Shown piece by piece: positions 33,433 through 43,800 of a stretch of DNA of 64,000 nucleotides. Position numbers and translations under genes: made by a program. Positions within the stretch are counted from its first letter, which is position 1, and every line of letters begins with the position of its first letter. This stretch comes from Enterococcus faecium (GTDB lineage: Bacteria; Bacillota; Bacilli; Lactobacillales; Enterococcaceae), in contig NZ_CP118955.1 of assembly GCF_029023785.1 (NCBI RefSeq), forward strand, positions 2,158,501 to 2,222,500, given 5' to 3'. The notes below the pieces were generated by a model. The model saw only the letters and a list, made by a program, of their open reading frames with translations. It searched no databases and was not told the origin of the DNA.

Positions 33433-34431
33433 CTATTTTTTCAAAGAAGACAAGTGTATGCATTCGTTAAAAAACTGCTGATAGACCATCTCTTCATCAA
33501 TCATAGGAAAAAGCCATTCCCTTTTATGTTCTTTTATTTGGCAAAGCCATGAGTTGAAATCAGGAACTTTCTGGTTTTCCAAGGCTTCTTCGTACAACAT
33601 TCGATAAAGAAAAACCTGTTCTTGTAAATAAAAGAAAAACCGACTTTTTTGATAGATCCACGATGATAGATGCAAAAGATGTTTATGACGCAAGTAGCAT
33701 TGTTCTTGTATGGATACTGTATTCTTTTGCTTGTGAATAAGTTGGCGTGTCAGCCATTTCTTCCCATCTTCACTCACTTTTTCTATTTTTTTCATTTGGT
33801 TCATTTTAATTTCGTTACTAGTGAATATTTCTTTAAGGTCCCTACTAGAAAAAGTCCAGCAGCTACTGCAAAAGGAAATATGCCCTGATACAGTCTCTGT
33901 AATATGATGATACAAATAAAGCTTTTGTTTCTTGAGATCAGCTTTCCAGCAATGCACTCCTCTTTTTCTATTATAGTAGCAGCAACTTTTTTCTATCAAT
34001 GAGAATTGCGATTGTCCAAGAAAAGAATTACCAAGTATCCACCATACTTGGTAACTGTTATTCAAATAATTTTGGGTTCTTTCAATAAATCTCTGGTGAG
34101 ACAGTCTAGAACATTGGATTTCTATTGCTAGATTCGCCAACAAAATATCCGGCCTTTGCCGCAACCTCGGCAAATAGGCTTCCAAAAATACTGGTTCTAC
34201 TGACTGTCCCAGCCAATCCATGAAGCATTCCTTTAACTGTAAGTGCTCTTTTGATTCTCTTTCACTAAAGACCGAACAGTTATCTGATTTTTGATGGGCA
34301 AAATGAGCACATTTTTTCTTTCCCTTTTTCAAAATCACTCTTTTTCGACAGCCACGACAATAATATTTCTTTCCTTTTTCTGCATGTTTAGCAAAACAGC
34401 ACTTATTATATTCATTCATTGCAAGCAGCAT
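33433..34431 (-). CDS. coiA: Competence protein CoiA
   Basis: This 332-residue protein has an N-terminal cysteine-rich part (KYYCRGCRKRVILKKGKKKC, then AHFAHQ) and a nuclease-like core RPDILLANLAIEIQCSRLS, the PD-(D/E)xK arrangement of the CoiA family. CoiA is required for natural transformation in streptococci, at a step after DNA uptake. The C-terminal 150 residues are basic and poorly conserved. Start ATG 34431 has GGGAG upstream. Presence alone does not show the organism is competent. Confidence 0.88.
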   Translation of the reverse strand: MLLAMNEYNKCCFAKHAEKGKKYYCRGCRKRVILKKGKKKCAHFAHQKSDNCSVFSERESKEHLQLKECFMDWLGQSVEPVFLEAYLPRLRQRPDILLANLAIEIQCSRLSHQRFIERTQNYLNNSYQVWWILGNSFLGQSQFSLIEKSCCYYNRKRGVHCWKADLKKQKLYLYHHITETVSGHISFCSSCWTFSSRDLKEIFTSNEIKMNQMKKIEKVSEDGKKWLTRQLIHKQKNTVSIQEQCYLRHKHLLHLSSWIYQKSRFFFYLQEQVFLYRMLYEEALENQKVPDFNSWLCQIKEHKREWLFPMIDEEMVYQQFFNECIHLSSLKK

Positions 34432-34480
34432 TTTTCTCCCTCTGAACTTATTTACGTCTAAGAATTTATTTACACGAAAA

Positions 34481-34640
34481 AAGAGGGCGTGAAAAAGCTA
34501 TTCTGCATCAAGTAATAAGAACAGCTAAACAAAAATAGTTCCCAATATTTTTCGTTTGGTTGGGCTTGTTACCGCAGATGCAAGCTTTTGAACACATTTA
34601 TACGAAAAAAAGACTGCGACACAATTTTTGTCACAGTCTC
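34481..34640 (+). repeat. Intergenic repeat copy 3 with terminator hairpin
   Basis: AGAGGGCGTGAAAAAGCTATTC and CATCAAGTAATAAGAACAGC match, with few changes, the head of copy 1 at 2096-2025 on the other strand for about 70 bases. The middle has diverged. The tail has CATTTATACGAAAAAAAGACTG and the hairpin 34611-34639 (AGACTG-GACA with TGTCACAGTCT). On the minus strand that hairpin plus a T run should terminate mecA. Confidence 0.65.
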
Positions 34641-34656
34641 TTACTATAATGCTGAT

Positions 34657-35310
34657 TTATACAAAATAAAATTTCGTTCGCTCGATAGCATTACGCGCCA
34701 TCAGACATTGTCCATATTCATTCAATGTTTCTGGTGTACGATCGCTCTTTTCAGCAAACTCCAAAATTCGAGCAATCTGATTCTCTACATCCACTTGGTT
34801 GAGATTTTCCATCCAGAAGTGAACGACTAGGTAATAGCGCTCTTCGAATAAATACAAATCAGTCCAAGCAGACTCTAGTTCGACATCTGTTGCAAGTTGG
34901 ATCACTTGTTCAAAATCTTCAAAAGCAAAAGTTGCTTGTCTTTCCTGTTCTTCTAGGGCGCTTCCAGATAATTCTTCCTCCGGATCGCTGCCAATAATCT
35001 GCTGACGAAGAAAGTCACTCACATCTTCTGAATCAACAGTAGAATCTTCTGATTGAGAAATTTCTTCATCCGGAAGATTTTTACTGATAAACAGTTCTAA
35101 TCCGTCTCCTTTTGGCAAAACTTGGAAAGTGACAGCTTCGCTTCCTCGGAACTCCTCTTCGATATCAACTTCTTCCAAAATACTATAAAAGAAATTTTCG
35201 ATTTCTTTGTGATTGCCAAGTAAATCCAAAAATGAAACGCCCCGTTCCTCTAAATCTTCATGACCAATTAGTACACGGATCGTATTTTCATTAATATGTT
35301 CCATTTCCAT
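34657..35310 (-). CDS. mecA: Adaptor protein MecA
   Basis: This 217-residue protein begins MEMEHINENTIRVLIGHEDL, the substrate-binding N domain of MecA. It has an acidic linker (SQSEDSTVDSEDVSDF) and a C-terminal ClpC-binding domain (AFEDFEQVIQLATDVELES...YYLVVHFW). MecA targets proteins to ClpCP and in other species controls competence regulators. ATG 35310 follows GAGGTGTAGC; the in-frame GTG upstream is less likely. It is downstream of spx on the same strand. This is unrelated to the methicillin-resistance gene of the same name. Confidence 0.94.
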   Translation of the reverse strand: MEMEHINENTIRVLIGHEDLEERGVSFLDLLGNHKEIENFFYSILEEVDIEEEFRGSEAVTFQVLPKGDGLELFISKNLPDEEISQSEDSTVDSEDVSDFLRQQIIGSDPEEELSGSALEEQERQATFAFEDFEQVIQLATDVELESAWTDLYLFEERYYLVVHFWMENLNQVDVENQIARILEFAEKSDRTPETLNEYGQCLMARNAIERTKFYFV

Positions 35311-35325
35311 TTTGCTACACCTCAC

Positions 35326-35589
35326 TTTGCCACAATGTTTAATATAGATTCATTGTAGCGAAATCAGCTTAAATGTAAAGAAAAAAAATCTCGCTGTTAA
35401 GCGAATTTAATAAAACCAGCGGATTTTTCAACCTTTCAAGCTATCTTATTTAACTATAACATTTTTGGCAGACGAATACTATATAGCCGACTTTTCAGCT
35501 AATTTTCCCTCTCTATTTTTCGTGCAATCATCATCTTCTACTACCTTTTTATACATCTAATCAAGAATACTTTTTGTAAAAACAAAAAA
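35326..35589. other. Gap between mecA and the spx terminator
   Basis: About 260 AT-rich bases without a credible gene. It must hold the mecA promoter; I see several TA-rich candidate -10 boxes but cannot choose one. No structured element recognised. Confidence 0.5.
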
Positions 35590-35629
35590 ACTTGGAAAAA
35601 CTATCTTTGTAATAGTCTTTTCCAAGTTT
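35586..35629 (-). terminator. Terminator after spx
   Basis: On the minus strand ACTTGGAAAAGACTAT pairs with ATAGTTTTTCCAAGT and a run of T follows. It ends the spx transcript about 12 bases after the stop codon. Confidence 0.88.
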
Positions 35630-35641
35630 CGTATTATCCTT

Positions 35642-36040
35642 CTATAATCCAGCCATCAATTGTGCTTGACGTAATTCTAATTGTCGTACATCGCGCGGTA
35701 GGAACCGACGAATTTCATCTTCATTAAAACCAACTTGCAGACGTTTATCATCAATCATGATTGGACGGCGAAGCAATCCAGGATTGTTTTGCACAAGTTC
35801 CAATAATTCTTGTAACGGCAGATCATCTAAATCCATGTTCAGTTTTTGGAATACTTTGGAACGTGTCGAGATGATTTCTTCTGTTCCGTCTTCTGTCATT
35901 TGTAAAATCGCTTTTAATTCAGAACTGTTCAATGGTTCTGAAAAAATATTACGTTCAACAAATGGAATCTGATGTTCTTGCAACCACGCACGAGCCTTTC
36001 TGCAGGAAGTACAACTTGGGGAAGTATATAATGTTAACAA
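35642..36040 (-). CDS. spx: Transcriptional regulator Spx
   Basis: This 132-residue protein starts with TTG at 36040: [20 protein letters not shown], with the redox-active CxxC at residues 10 and 13. It has the ArsC-like core and [27 protein letters not shown] near the C-terminus. Spx binds the RNA polymerase alpha C-terminal domain and reprograms transcription under disulfide stress; ClpXP with SpxH keeps it low. The TTG start is chosen because AAAAGGAG lies upstream and the length equals the family norm; an ATG-started extension to 36106 would add atypical residues. Confidence 0.93.
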   Translation of the reverse strand: MLTLYTSPSCTSCRKARAWLQEHQIPFVERNIFSEPLNSSELKAILQMTEDGTEEIISTRSKVFQKLNMDLDDLPLQELLELVQNNPGLLRRPIMIDDKRLQVGFNEDEIRRFLPRDVRQLELRQAQLMAGL

Positions 36041-36106
36041 CGTGCACCACTCCTTTTCGTGATAAGAATCACTTTTTTGTAACAGAAGATCATAATAATC
36101 TCCCAT

Positions 36107-36804
36107 CTGTTTCTATTATACATAATCAACTTTTAAATAGCTACCTTTTTTTCATAATTTTTTTAAAAAAATGAAAGTTATCTAAGGTTAATATACAGTA
36201 AAACCAGCATTCTCGCTTTTTTTATCATTTAAAAATTAGAGTTTTCAAATCTAATTCAAATTTTCTAAACATATGAAACAGCGTATAAAACTGTACTATT
36301 ATTTTATCTCAAAAGCTAAATGAAACCGATTTCTTAAGATTTTTTATGTTTTTTATTTCTTTAATAGTAATGTTTTCTGTCATTTTAAATAATACTGTTC
36401 TTTATTATAACGCTTATTTTCTCTGTTATATAAGCGTAGTATTTTAAAGCAATGATTACTAAATAAAATTTACTATAAACAAATAAATCAAATAACGTTA
36501 TTTTATGTTTGAATAGTTATATTGAGACTGTATTAAAAAAATAAATCTTTCGAAAATTCCACAGAGATTGCATTAAAATAAATCAATCGACTTCTACCAT
36601 AATGATTAATTTGTTCATCAAACTTATTGACGTGTTTCACGATTTTTAGTGAAAAAAACTGAAATATAAAAACCTTATTCTGTCAAGGAAATAGAAATAT
36701 AGTAAGAAAAACCTTTATTTATCAGCTTTTTTAGACAATTTTTTCTGTTACAATAGTCAAGGATTTGTGAAAAAATCAATGAAAACCGAAAGGCGTGTAA
36801 AATT
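36107..36804. other. AT-rich gene-free region of about 700 bp
   Basis: No convincing reading frame lies here; base composition is visibly more AT-rich than neighbours. It contains an inverted repeat ACGCTTAT/ATAAGCGT at about 36410-36437, and an imperfect 27-30 base direct repeat at about 36525-36555 and 36564-36591 (both GAGA-TG-ATTAAAA-TAAATC-TCGA-like). It must include the spx and HAD-gene promoters. A decayed gene or a small regulatory element is possible. Confidence 0.5.
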
Positions 36805-37512
36805 TTGATTAAATCAGTTGTGTTTGATGTTGATGATACGATGTATGATCAGCAGCAGCCATTTCGAAACGCGGTCAAAAGAGTCGTTCCGCTTGTTTCA
36901 GATGCAGATATGCATCCACTATATATCCGGTTCCGCCATCATAGTGATGAAAACTTCCCAAAAGTAATGGCAGGAGATTGGACACTAGAATATATGCGAG
37001 CACATCGGATCAGCCAATCACTAAAAGATTTAGACTACCCTCATATTACGGAAGAAGATGGCCTCTTATTTCAAAAAATTTACGAGGAAGAACTTGATAA
37101 TATCTGCTTGCATGAGGAGGTCAAAAAAACCCTCGATTTCTTGAAGGAAAAGAATGTCCCATTAGGAATTATCACAAATGGGCCGACTGACCATCAGACA
37201 AAAAAACTGAAGCAACTTCAATTGAACAATTGGATTCCTTCCCGCAATATGCTCATTTCTCAAGCAACAGGTTTCCAAAAACCAGAAAAAGAGATTTTTC
37301 AGCTGGCTGAGAAAGAATTTCATATGCTTCCAGAAGAGACCTTATACGTTGGCGATAATTACGACAATGATGTTCTAGGTGCAAAAAGTGCTAACTGGCA
37401 AGCGCTTTGGTTCAACCATCGAGAACGCAAAATTGAACAGACTCCAATTTGCGATATCGAGATTTCTTCTTTTGATCAGCTGTTAGAGACAATGAAGACA
37501 ATCTTTGTATAA
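36805..37512 (+). CDS. HAD-superfamily hydrolase (YjjG-like)
   Basis: This 235-residue protein has the HAD motifs: nucleophile FDVDDTMYDQQ near the N-terminus, GIITNGPTDHQ (motif II), a Lys in GFQKPEKEIF (motif III) and YVGDNYDNDVLGAK (motif IV). Helical cap type C1 is likely. Substrates of such proteins are small phosphates such as nucleotides or sugar phosphates. The start is TTG 36805 with AAAGGCG upstream; no ATG is better placed. It is monocistronic and followed by a strong terminator. Confidence 0.85.
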   Translation: MIKSVVFDVDDTMYDQQQPFRNAVKRVVPLVSDADMHPLYIRFRHHSDENFPKVMAGDWTLEYMRAHRISQSLKDLDYPHITEEDGLLFQKIYEEELDNICLHEEVKKTLDFLKEKNVPLGIITNGPTDHQTKKLKQLQLNNWIPSRNMLISQATGFQKPEKEIFQLAEKEFHMLPEETLYVGDNYDNDVLGAKSANWQALWFNHRERKIEQTPICDIEISSFDQLLETMKTIFV

Positions 37513-37531
37513 CCTTTAAAAATAGAAATAA

Positions 37532-37589
37532 AAAAATGATAGCAAGGAAGCTGGGATAAAATGGAATCCCAGCCTCCTTGCTATTTTTT
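37532..37589. terminator. Bidirectional terminator
   Basis: TAGCAAGGAAGCTGGGAT pairs with ATCCCAGCCTCCTTGCTA with one mismatched pair, flanked by A and T runs. It separates the HAD gene from the convergent SNF2 gene. Confidence 0.9.
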
Positions 37590-37657
37590 AAATCAAATAA
37601 ACAATCGCTTCTTTAGAAAGGCTTTCTTACCCATTACTGAACGCTTTTTCGAGTCTC

Positions 37658-40600
37658 TTACTCCTCGATTTCTCCTACACTTAAAATCATGCGGATGTCT
37701 TCTTCAGTCAGTTTCGTCAACTGTTCTTCATTACCTTGGATCACTTTTTGGAACAGTTCGCGTTTTTCTTGCTGGAGTGAATCCATGCGTTCCTCAATCG
37801 TTCCTTCAGAGATCATACGCCACACTTCTACCACATTTTTTTGTCCGATCCGATGTGCACGTCCAGCAGCTTGTTCTTCAATGGCAGGATTCCACCAAAG
37901 GTCATACAAGATGACCGTATCTGCTCCCGTGAGATTCAATCCAGTTCCCCCAGCCTTTAAGGAAATCAGAAAAACATCTTTTTCGCCAGCATTAAATGCG
38001 TCTACCATACTTAACCGATCTTGTGGTTTCGTACTGCCTCTTAAATAAAATGTCGAGATCCCTAGCTCGGCTAACTCTTCTTGCAAGATAGTCAGCATCC
38101 CTGTAAATTGAGAAAACAGCAAAACTCTTCGTTTGTTCTCTTTGGCAGCTACCAGTAGATCTTTTACTTGTTCGAGCTTGCCGGAACCGCCTTGGTAATC
38201 TTCAATAAACAGACGAGGATCGCAGCAAATTTGTCGCAGTCTTGTCAGACCAGCAAGTATCCCGATCCGGTTTTTCTTGAATGCTTCAGAATCCATTGAT
38301 GTGATTTCTTCACGCATTTGACGCAAGTAAGCTAAATAAACAGTTTTTTGTTCTTCTGTAAGTGCAGAATATAGATTCATCTCTGTTTTTTCCGGCAAGT
38401 CTTTCAACACAGTTTGTTTATCTCGCCGTAAAATAAACGGTCGAATCATTTGCGCAATTTCTTCTGCGGCAAGTTCCCTGAATTTTGTTTTAGTCGGGAA
38501 AAATCCTGGCATAATCGTTGCAAACAATGACCACAATTCTTCTAAATTATTCTCGATTGGTGTCCCACTCAGTGCAAACCGCTGAGGTACAGCTAATTCT
38601 CTCAATGCTTGTGCAGTTTTCGTACTGCTATTTTTGACCATTTGTGCCTCATCAAGAATCAAATAATCAATTTTTTGCGACTGATAATTAGCTAGATCCT
38701 GTCTTAAGCTGGCATAAGAAGTCACTCGGATATCTGTGTCTTTAGCCAGTAATTCTTCACGTTCTTTTTTATTCCCATTGATTACTTGGATACTTAAAGA
38801 AGGGGCGAATTTTCTCACCTCTGCCTGCCAGTTGTAAATTAAGCTCGCAGGCGCTACGATCAAAGCAGAGAAGCTTTTCCGTTCTTCTTTTTCCGAAAGT
38901 AAAAAGGCAATTGTCTGTAGTGTTTTCCCAAGTCCCATTTCATCGGCTAAAATACCGCCAAACTGATAATGACCTAACATCTTCAACCATCGAAAACCTT
39001 GCTTTTGATAATCTCTCATCGTTGCATTCAATCCTTTGGGAAGCTGTGCCTGGTATCTTTCTGGATGAATGAGATCTTGTACCATCGTTTGGAACGATTC
39101 ACTAAAAGTAGCATTGCTTTTTTCCAATTGATTTTGAATGATCAATCCTTGATTTTTAGGTACATGGATCGTTCCTTCTTCTGTACGTATCGATTCCCGT
39201 AATTGTTGCAACACTTGGCTTGTTTGTTGAAATTCTTCTGAATCAAAAGAAAGAACCTGACCATTTTCTAATGTATAAAAAGCATCATTTCTCAGCAAGC
39301 TTTGCAGGACATGATCGATTTCTTGCTCCTCTATCCCTGTCACATCGAATCGAATATCGAGCCATGAACCGGTCTCGGTTACTTCGATTTTCGGTTGATG
39401 TTTATGCGCATCTAAATACAACTCTCGCAATTTTCTTCCAAGTCTGACTTCACCAAACTGACGGAAGACAGATAGTTCTGTGCGGAAAAAGGCATATAGT
39501 TCTTCCCCGCTTGGCAATGGACGTTCATAACCAGTTTCATTTTTCTGGTAGCGATACATTCTGAATAGATCAAGTACTCGTTTCTCTTCTACTGTGTCAC
39601 GTAACACCTGAAAAGCCTGTTCTGTCGAGACCTCATGCTTCGGGTCAGTCGAATAGATGACTTCACCATAGACGAAATCGACTCGAGCTTGGATTTTTCC
39701 TTTTGCTTTTCGGAAAAAGAAAATAAATTCGACGGGGATATCTGCTACTTCCTCTTCTACTGCAGGGGCAATAGCTACGTCGCCGATCTCTGACAGCAGA
39801 GGGATAATCTCTTTAAACAAAGACGGTAATTCTTTTTTCTTGAACACTACTTCTGGTTTCTCCAATCGGCGAATCAATTGTTTCCAAGTTTGATAAACCG
39901 TTTGTTGATATTTCGTCAGAGAATAAAATGTCCCTTGGATAACTCCCCACTGATAATGCATAAAGAAAAAATCAAAATCATTCAATGCTTGCAGCAAATA
40001 ATCTTCTCCAAATTTTTCCACTTTGAATGATAAAGGTTTGTTTTGATCGGAAAATTGTATTCCTTGATCGTTTTGTTCATTTATCTGCAGATGCAAACGT
40101 GTAGTCTGATTCATCTGCTCTAACAGGAAGCGGGCTTGTTCTACTGGGAGAAGCAGATATCTTTTATCTAGTTTTCCTTTGACTTGTAAGCCGTTCGTAC
40201 CTAATAATTGATGCGTCTGAGCACTTCCTGCAAGATGCGTGAGTATTTTTTGATCTTCTTTTTGAAACGCCCGTTTATCTAGACGAAACTGGTACTGTTT
40301 ATTAACAGTGTAAGTTTCTTTTTCTGTGTAAGCTTGTAAAAAATCATAGATGTTTTTTACGATATATGTTTTTTTCGGTGATGCCAATGAACCGATACGC
40401 AAGTAAAGTGCCAAAATAGAAAGCTCTGGGTGATACTGATTAGTCTCAATCGTTTCTACTTGGTATTCAATAATCAAAGGTTGCACCGCTTGAGGATTGT
40501 TTTGTGTTTTTAGACGAGAAAAACCTTTTGCAATGATTTCTCCCTCACTTGTTGCTTTTACCGGTTCTAGCATTGGCTGGTCTTTTTTCATGATACGAGA

Positions 40601-40852
40601 TAGATTTTTCGACCGTAAATAAAGTTCCACAGCAACTGTATGCTTACAATATTTATGTTCCTCCCAATAGGGACATTGGCAGTAATCTATCTCTTTTGCT
40701 GTACCATCCAAATCAACCATATACAATTCACTGCCCAAGACTTCTGCATGCCACACGTTTTCTTCTTGGTCAGGGACAACCGATAACACTCGGCCTTCTT
40801 GCAAGTATTGACGTCCACGTGCAATGACTTTTTCTGGAATACTCCATTTCAT
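37658..40852 (-). CDS. SNF2-family helicase with SWIM zinc finger (YwqA-like)
   Basis: This is a 1064-residue Swi2/Snf2 ATPase. An N-terminal SWIM zinc finger, CQCPYWEEHKYCKHTVAV (residues about 60-77), is followed by a long bacterial SNF2_N extension, and then the motor. The motor has DEMGLGKTLQTIAF (motif I), LILDEAQMVKN (II), ALSGTPIENN (III), LLFSQFTGML (IV), LISLKAGGTGLNL (V) and QAAGRAHRIGQ (VI). Such proteins translocate on double-stranded DNA and are assumed to act in recombination or transcription-repair coupling. ATG 40852 is used; GGGAG lies about 10 bases upstream. It follows sbcC by 18 bases, so it is probably cotranscribed with sbcDC. Confidence 0.92.
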   Translation of the reverse strand: MKWSIPEKVIARGRQYLQEGRVLSVVPDQEENVWHAEVLGSELYMVDLDGTAKEIDYCQCPYWEEHKYCKHTVAVELYLRSKNLSRIMKKDQPMLEPVKATSEGEIIAKGFSRLKTQNNPQAVQPLIIEYQVETIETNQYHPELSILALYLRIGSLASPKKTYIVKNIYDFLQAYTEKETYTVNKQYQFRLDKRAFQKEDQKILTHLAGSAQTHQLLGTNGLQVKGKLDKRYLLLPVEQARFLLEQMNQTTRLHLQINEQNDQGIQFSDQNKPLSFKVEKFGEDYLLQALNDFDFFFMHYQWGVIQGTFYSLTKYQQTVYQTWKQLIRRLEKPEVVFKKKELPSLFKEIIPLLSEIGDVAIAPAVEEEVADIPVEFIFFFRKAKGKIQARVDFVYGEVIYSTDPKHEVSTEQAFQVLRDTVEEKRVLDLFRMYRYQKNETGYERPLPSGEELYAFFRTELSVFRQFGEVRLGRKLRELYLDAHKHQPKIEVTETGSWLDIRFDVTGIEEQEIDHVLQSLLRNDAFYTLENGQVLSFDSEEFQQTSQVLQQLRESIRTEEGTIHVPKNQGLIIQNQLEKSNATFSESFQTMVQDLIHPERYQAQLPKGLNATMRDYQKQGFRWLKMLGHYQFGGILADEMGLGKTLQTIAFLLSEKEERKSFSALIVAPASLIYNWQAEVRKFAPSLSIQVINGNKKEREELLAKDTDIRVTSYASLRQDLANYQSQKIDYLILDEAQMVKNSSTKTAQALRELAVPQRFALSGTPIENNLEELWSLFATIMPGFFPTKTKFRELAAEEIAQMIRPFILRRDKQTVLKDLPEKTEMNLYSALTEEQKTVYLAYLRQMREEITSMDSEAFKKNRIGILAGLTRLRQICCDPRLFIEDYQGGSGKLEQVKDLLVAAKENKRRVLLFSQFTGMLTILQEELAELGISTFYLRGSTKPQDRLSMVDAFNAGEKDVFLISLKAGGTGLNLTGADTVILYDLWWNPAIEEQAAGRAHRIGQKNVVEVWRMISEGTIEERMDSLQQEKRELFQKVIQGNEEQLTKLTEEDIRMILSVGEIEE

Positions 40853-40870
40853 AGTTACCAATCTCCCTTT

Positions 40871-43800
40871 TTATCCAAGTTGATAGCGTATTTTGCTTTG
40901 TCCGCTACCTTCTGTATCAATTCTTATTTGTTGTAATACTCGTTCTTTCAATTCTCTTACATGACTAATGATGCCGATCATTCTTCCTTCACTTTCGATC
41001 GTTTCTAAAGCTTCCATTGCCATTTCCAAAGCTTCTTCATCTAATGACCCAAATCCTTCATCAATAAACAATGCATCGATTGCTACACCACCAGCTTGTG
41101 TCTGGATCACATCGGCAAGAGCTAATGCTAAAGAAAGTGCTGCAATAAAACTCTCACCGCCAGACAGGGTATGCGCACTTCGAGACATACCTGCCTGATC
41201 ATCATAGATATTGATTTCTAATCCGGTTTTCCCTCGATAACTGCCAATGGTATCCGCTAGCTCAAATTGATAACGATTTTTCGTTAAACGTTGGAGATGA
41301 TCATTTGCTACTTGTAACACTTCTTGAAGATAAACCTGAAGCACATACCGTTCCAAACTAGTCTTCTTAGGATTTTCTCCGTTGAATGTTTGCGAAAGCT
41401 GCTGTAATTGCGTAAGCTCATCTAATTTCGTCTGGCTTGTGTGATAAATCGAAAGACATTCATCGTAGATTTTTTGATTACTAATTTTTTGTTCTTGTAA
41501 ACCGTATATCTTTTCTTGCTTTATTTCGATCATACGTCTTATTTCTTCTAACTGTTGGCTGATCTCTTCTGTATCTGGGAATGTCTCAGTTAGCTGGATA
41601 TTTTCTAATTGACGCAGCCGGTCAGCTGTCACTAATTGCTCTTCATGATAAGAAGTAACTGTACGTTGGTTTTCTTTATATTGTGCTTGCTGTTGTGCAA
41701 ATGCACAGATTTCTTCAATTGTTGAAAAATACGACTGGCTTTCTAACTTTTTAGCTATTCTTTCTTGTTCCTTTTCTATTTTTTCATCTATTTTTTCTAT
41801 TTGTTCATGTTGAAGATCAAGCTGTGTCCGAAGCGTATGAAGATCTTGCAACAATTGCACTCCTGCTTTCTGCTCAACAGCTAGTTGATTCGAGTCTTCT
41901 TCTAACTGTTTTTCAAGTCGTCGTATCTCCTCTTCTAAACAGTTACTATCCGTATCTTGCAATTGTTGTTCTAAACTTTTGATTTCTCCTTGCAGTTGCT
42001 GGAGCTGATTATTTTTTTCTGTCTGCTGCTGTTTGTAGACAGCTAATTGTTGTTCGAGCTTTTCTGCTTGTTGTCTTATTTCTTCCAGCTCTATTCTTGC
42101 ATTGGCCATCTTGCTTTTTCGTCTATCTAAAGATTGTTCGATTACTACAAGAGTTGTTTTTGTTTTTTGTTCTGTTATCTCAGGAAATGCCTTTTTCAAA
42201 GCCTGTTGCAAGTGTTCTTCTTGTTCAGCCAATTGTATATTCGTTGCCATGATTTTTTGTTCTAAATCTGATAATTGTTGTTGAAGATTATTTTCATGTG
42301 CTTCACTTTTGGCAATGATTTGCTGAGTTCTTTCTACAGCAGACTCAGCTTCTGCCAGTTGTTGTTCTACTTTTAAGATATCTTCCTTATTTGGCTGTTC
42401 GTGTTTTAATTGTTGTATGGGGTGTTCCGTTGATCCACAAACAAGACATGGCTCCCCTGGACGCAAAAAAAGCTGAAGACGAGCAATTTGCTGCTTTGCC
42501 CATTGGCTTTTCAGCTGTTCTGCTTGTTCTGTCTGTTCTTTCAATAGCTGACTATTTTTTGTTATTTCTTCAGTTGCTTTTTTGAGTTCTTCTCTTATCT
42601 GTGCGAGCGACCCAGTGTCTTTTGCTTTTTGTTTTTCTATTTCTTGCTGCTTTTCATCTAGATATTTTAACTGTCCAAAAGCAAGACGATCTTCTTGCAG
42701 TTTTTCCTGATCCAGTAAATTTTCTTGAAGAATTCGAGTTCTTTCCTGATAGATAGCGAGATTTTGATACAGCTTCTCGGCATTCAATTCTTCTTTATCC
42801 AATGAAATTGTTAATTGTTCTGCGTCTTGTTTTTTACTACGTAAGGATTCGACAATTGGCACCATCATCTGTTTGTTTTGCAGTTTTTGAGCAGCTTCTT
42901 TGATTTTTGTTTGTCGGCGTACGCGGTTTGCTTCATTTTTTTGCCACTCTTCATAATTCTGCGTAGTCATCGCTAGTTTCTTTGTTTGCTCACTACTTTT
43001 TTGTGACAGTTCTATTTTTTCAACTTTTATTTCTTGTAGGCGCTGGATTGGTTCGACTAATCGTTGCGTAAATTCATAATACCCAATCCATCGTTTCTTT
43101 TCCTCTATTTCGTCTTTTTGAGCAGCTAATTCCTTTTGCTTGTTTATTAATATCGTTTTTTCTTCATAACTTTTTTTCAAGCTTTCAAAACGATAGTAGG
43201 AATTTTCTAGTTGCTTTTGTTTTTCCTGAAGTTCCGTTAGAGCTTCTTTTTCTTCCGTGATTTGTTTTTCGAGTATTGCCTGATGGTTTGTCCATTGGGC
43301 TAAAACGGCTTCAAACCCTGCTGCTGGTTCCTCTTCTTTGACTAAAACAAACCTTTTTTGCAGAAGATGCAGCTCTTGCTCTAAATGATCCAATTTTTGT
43401 TGCTGTTGTTTTGCTTTTTCTTTTAATCGCTCATTGAACTGTTGGAAAAATTGAGTACCGAATAAATGACGTAAAACAGTCTCTTTATCACTGCTTGATG
43501 AAACCAAAAAATTACGGAATTCTCCTTGGGGTAGTAAAACGATTTGAGAAAACTGTTTCGCATCGAGATTCATCAGTTCTCTGATCAACTGATCTGCTTC
43601 TGTACGTTTTGTGATTTGTTTTATTTCTTTTCCTTTCCCATCAAAAATGGTCAACGTTACTTTGGCTGCCTGTTTTTTTGTTCCGTTTCCTTTTCGTTTT
43701 GCTAAAACTTGTTCTGGTTTTCGTTCGATTTCATAGCTCATCTGCTGATGTTCAAAAGAAAAAGTCACGCTTGTTTCTTCGTCTGGTGTAGCAAACAAAG

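Noticed and set aside
34657..35310. mecA as the methicillin-resistance gene.
   Set aside because: The product is the 217-residue ClpC adaptor, not a penicillin-binding protein.
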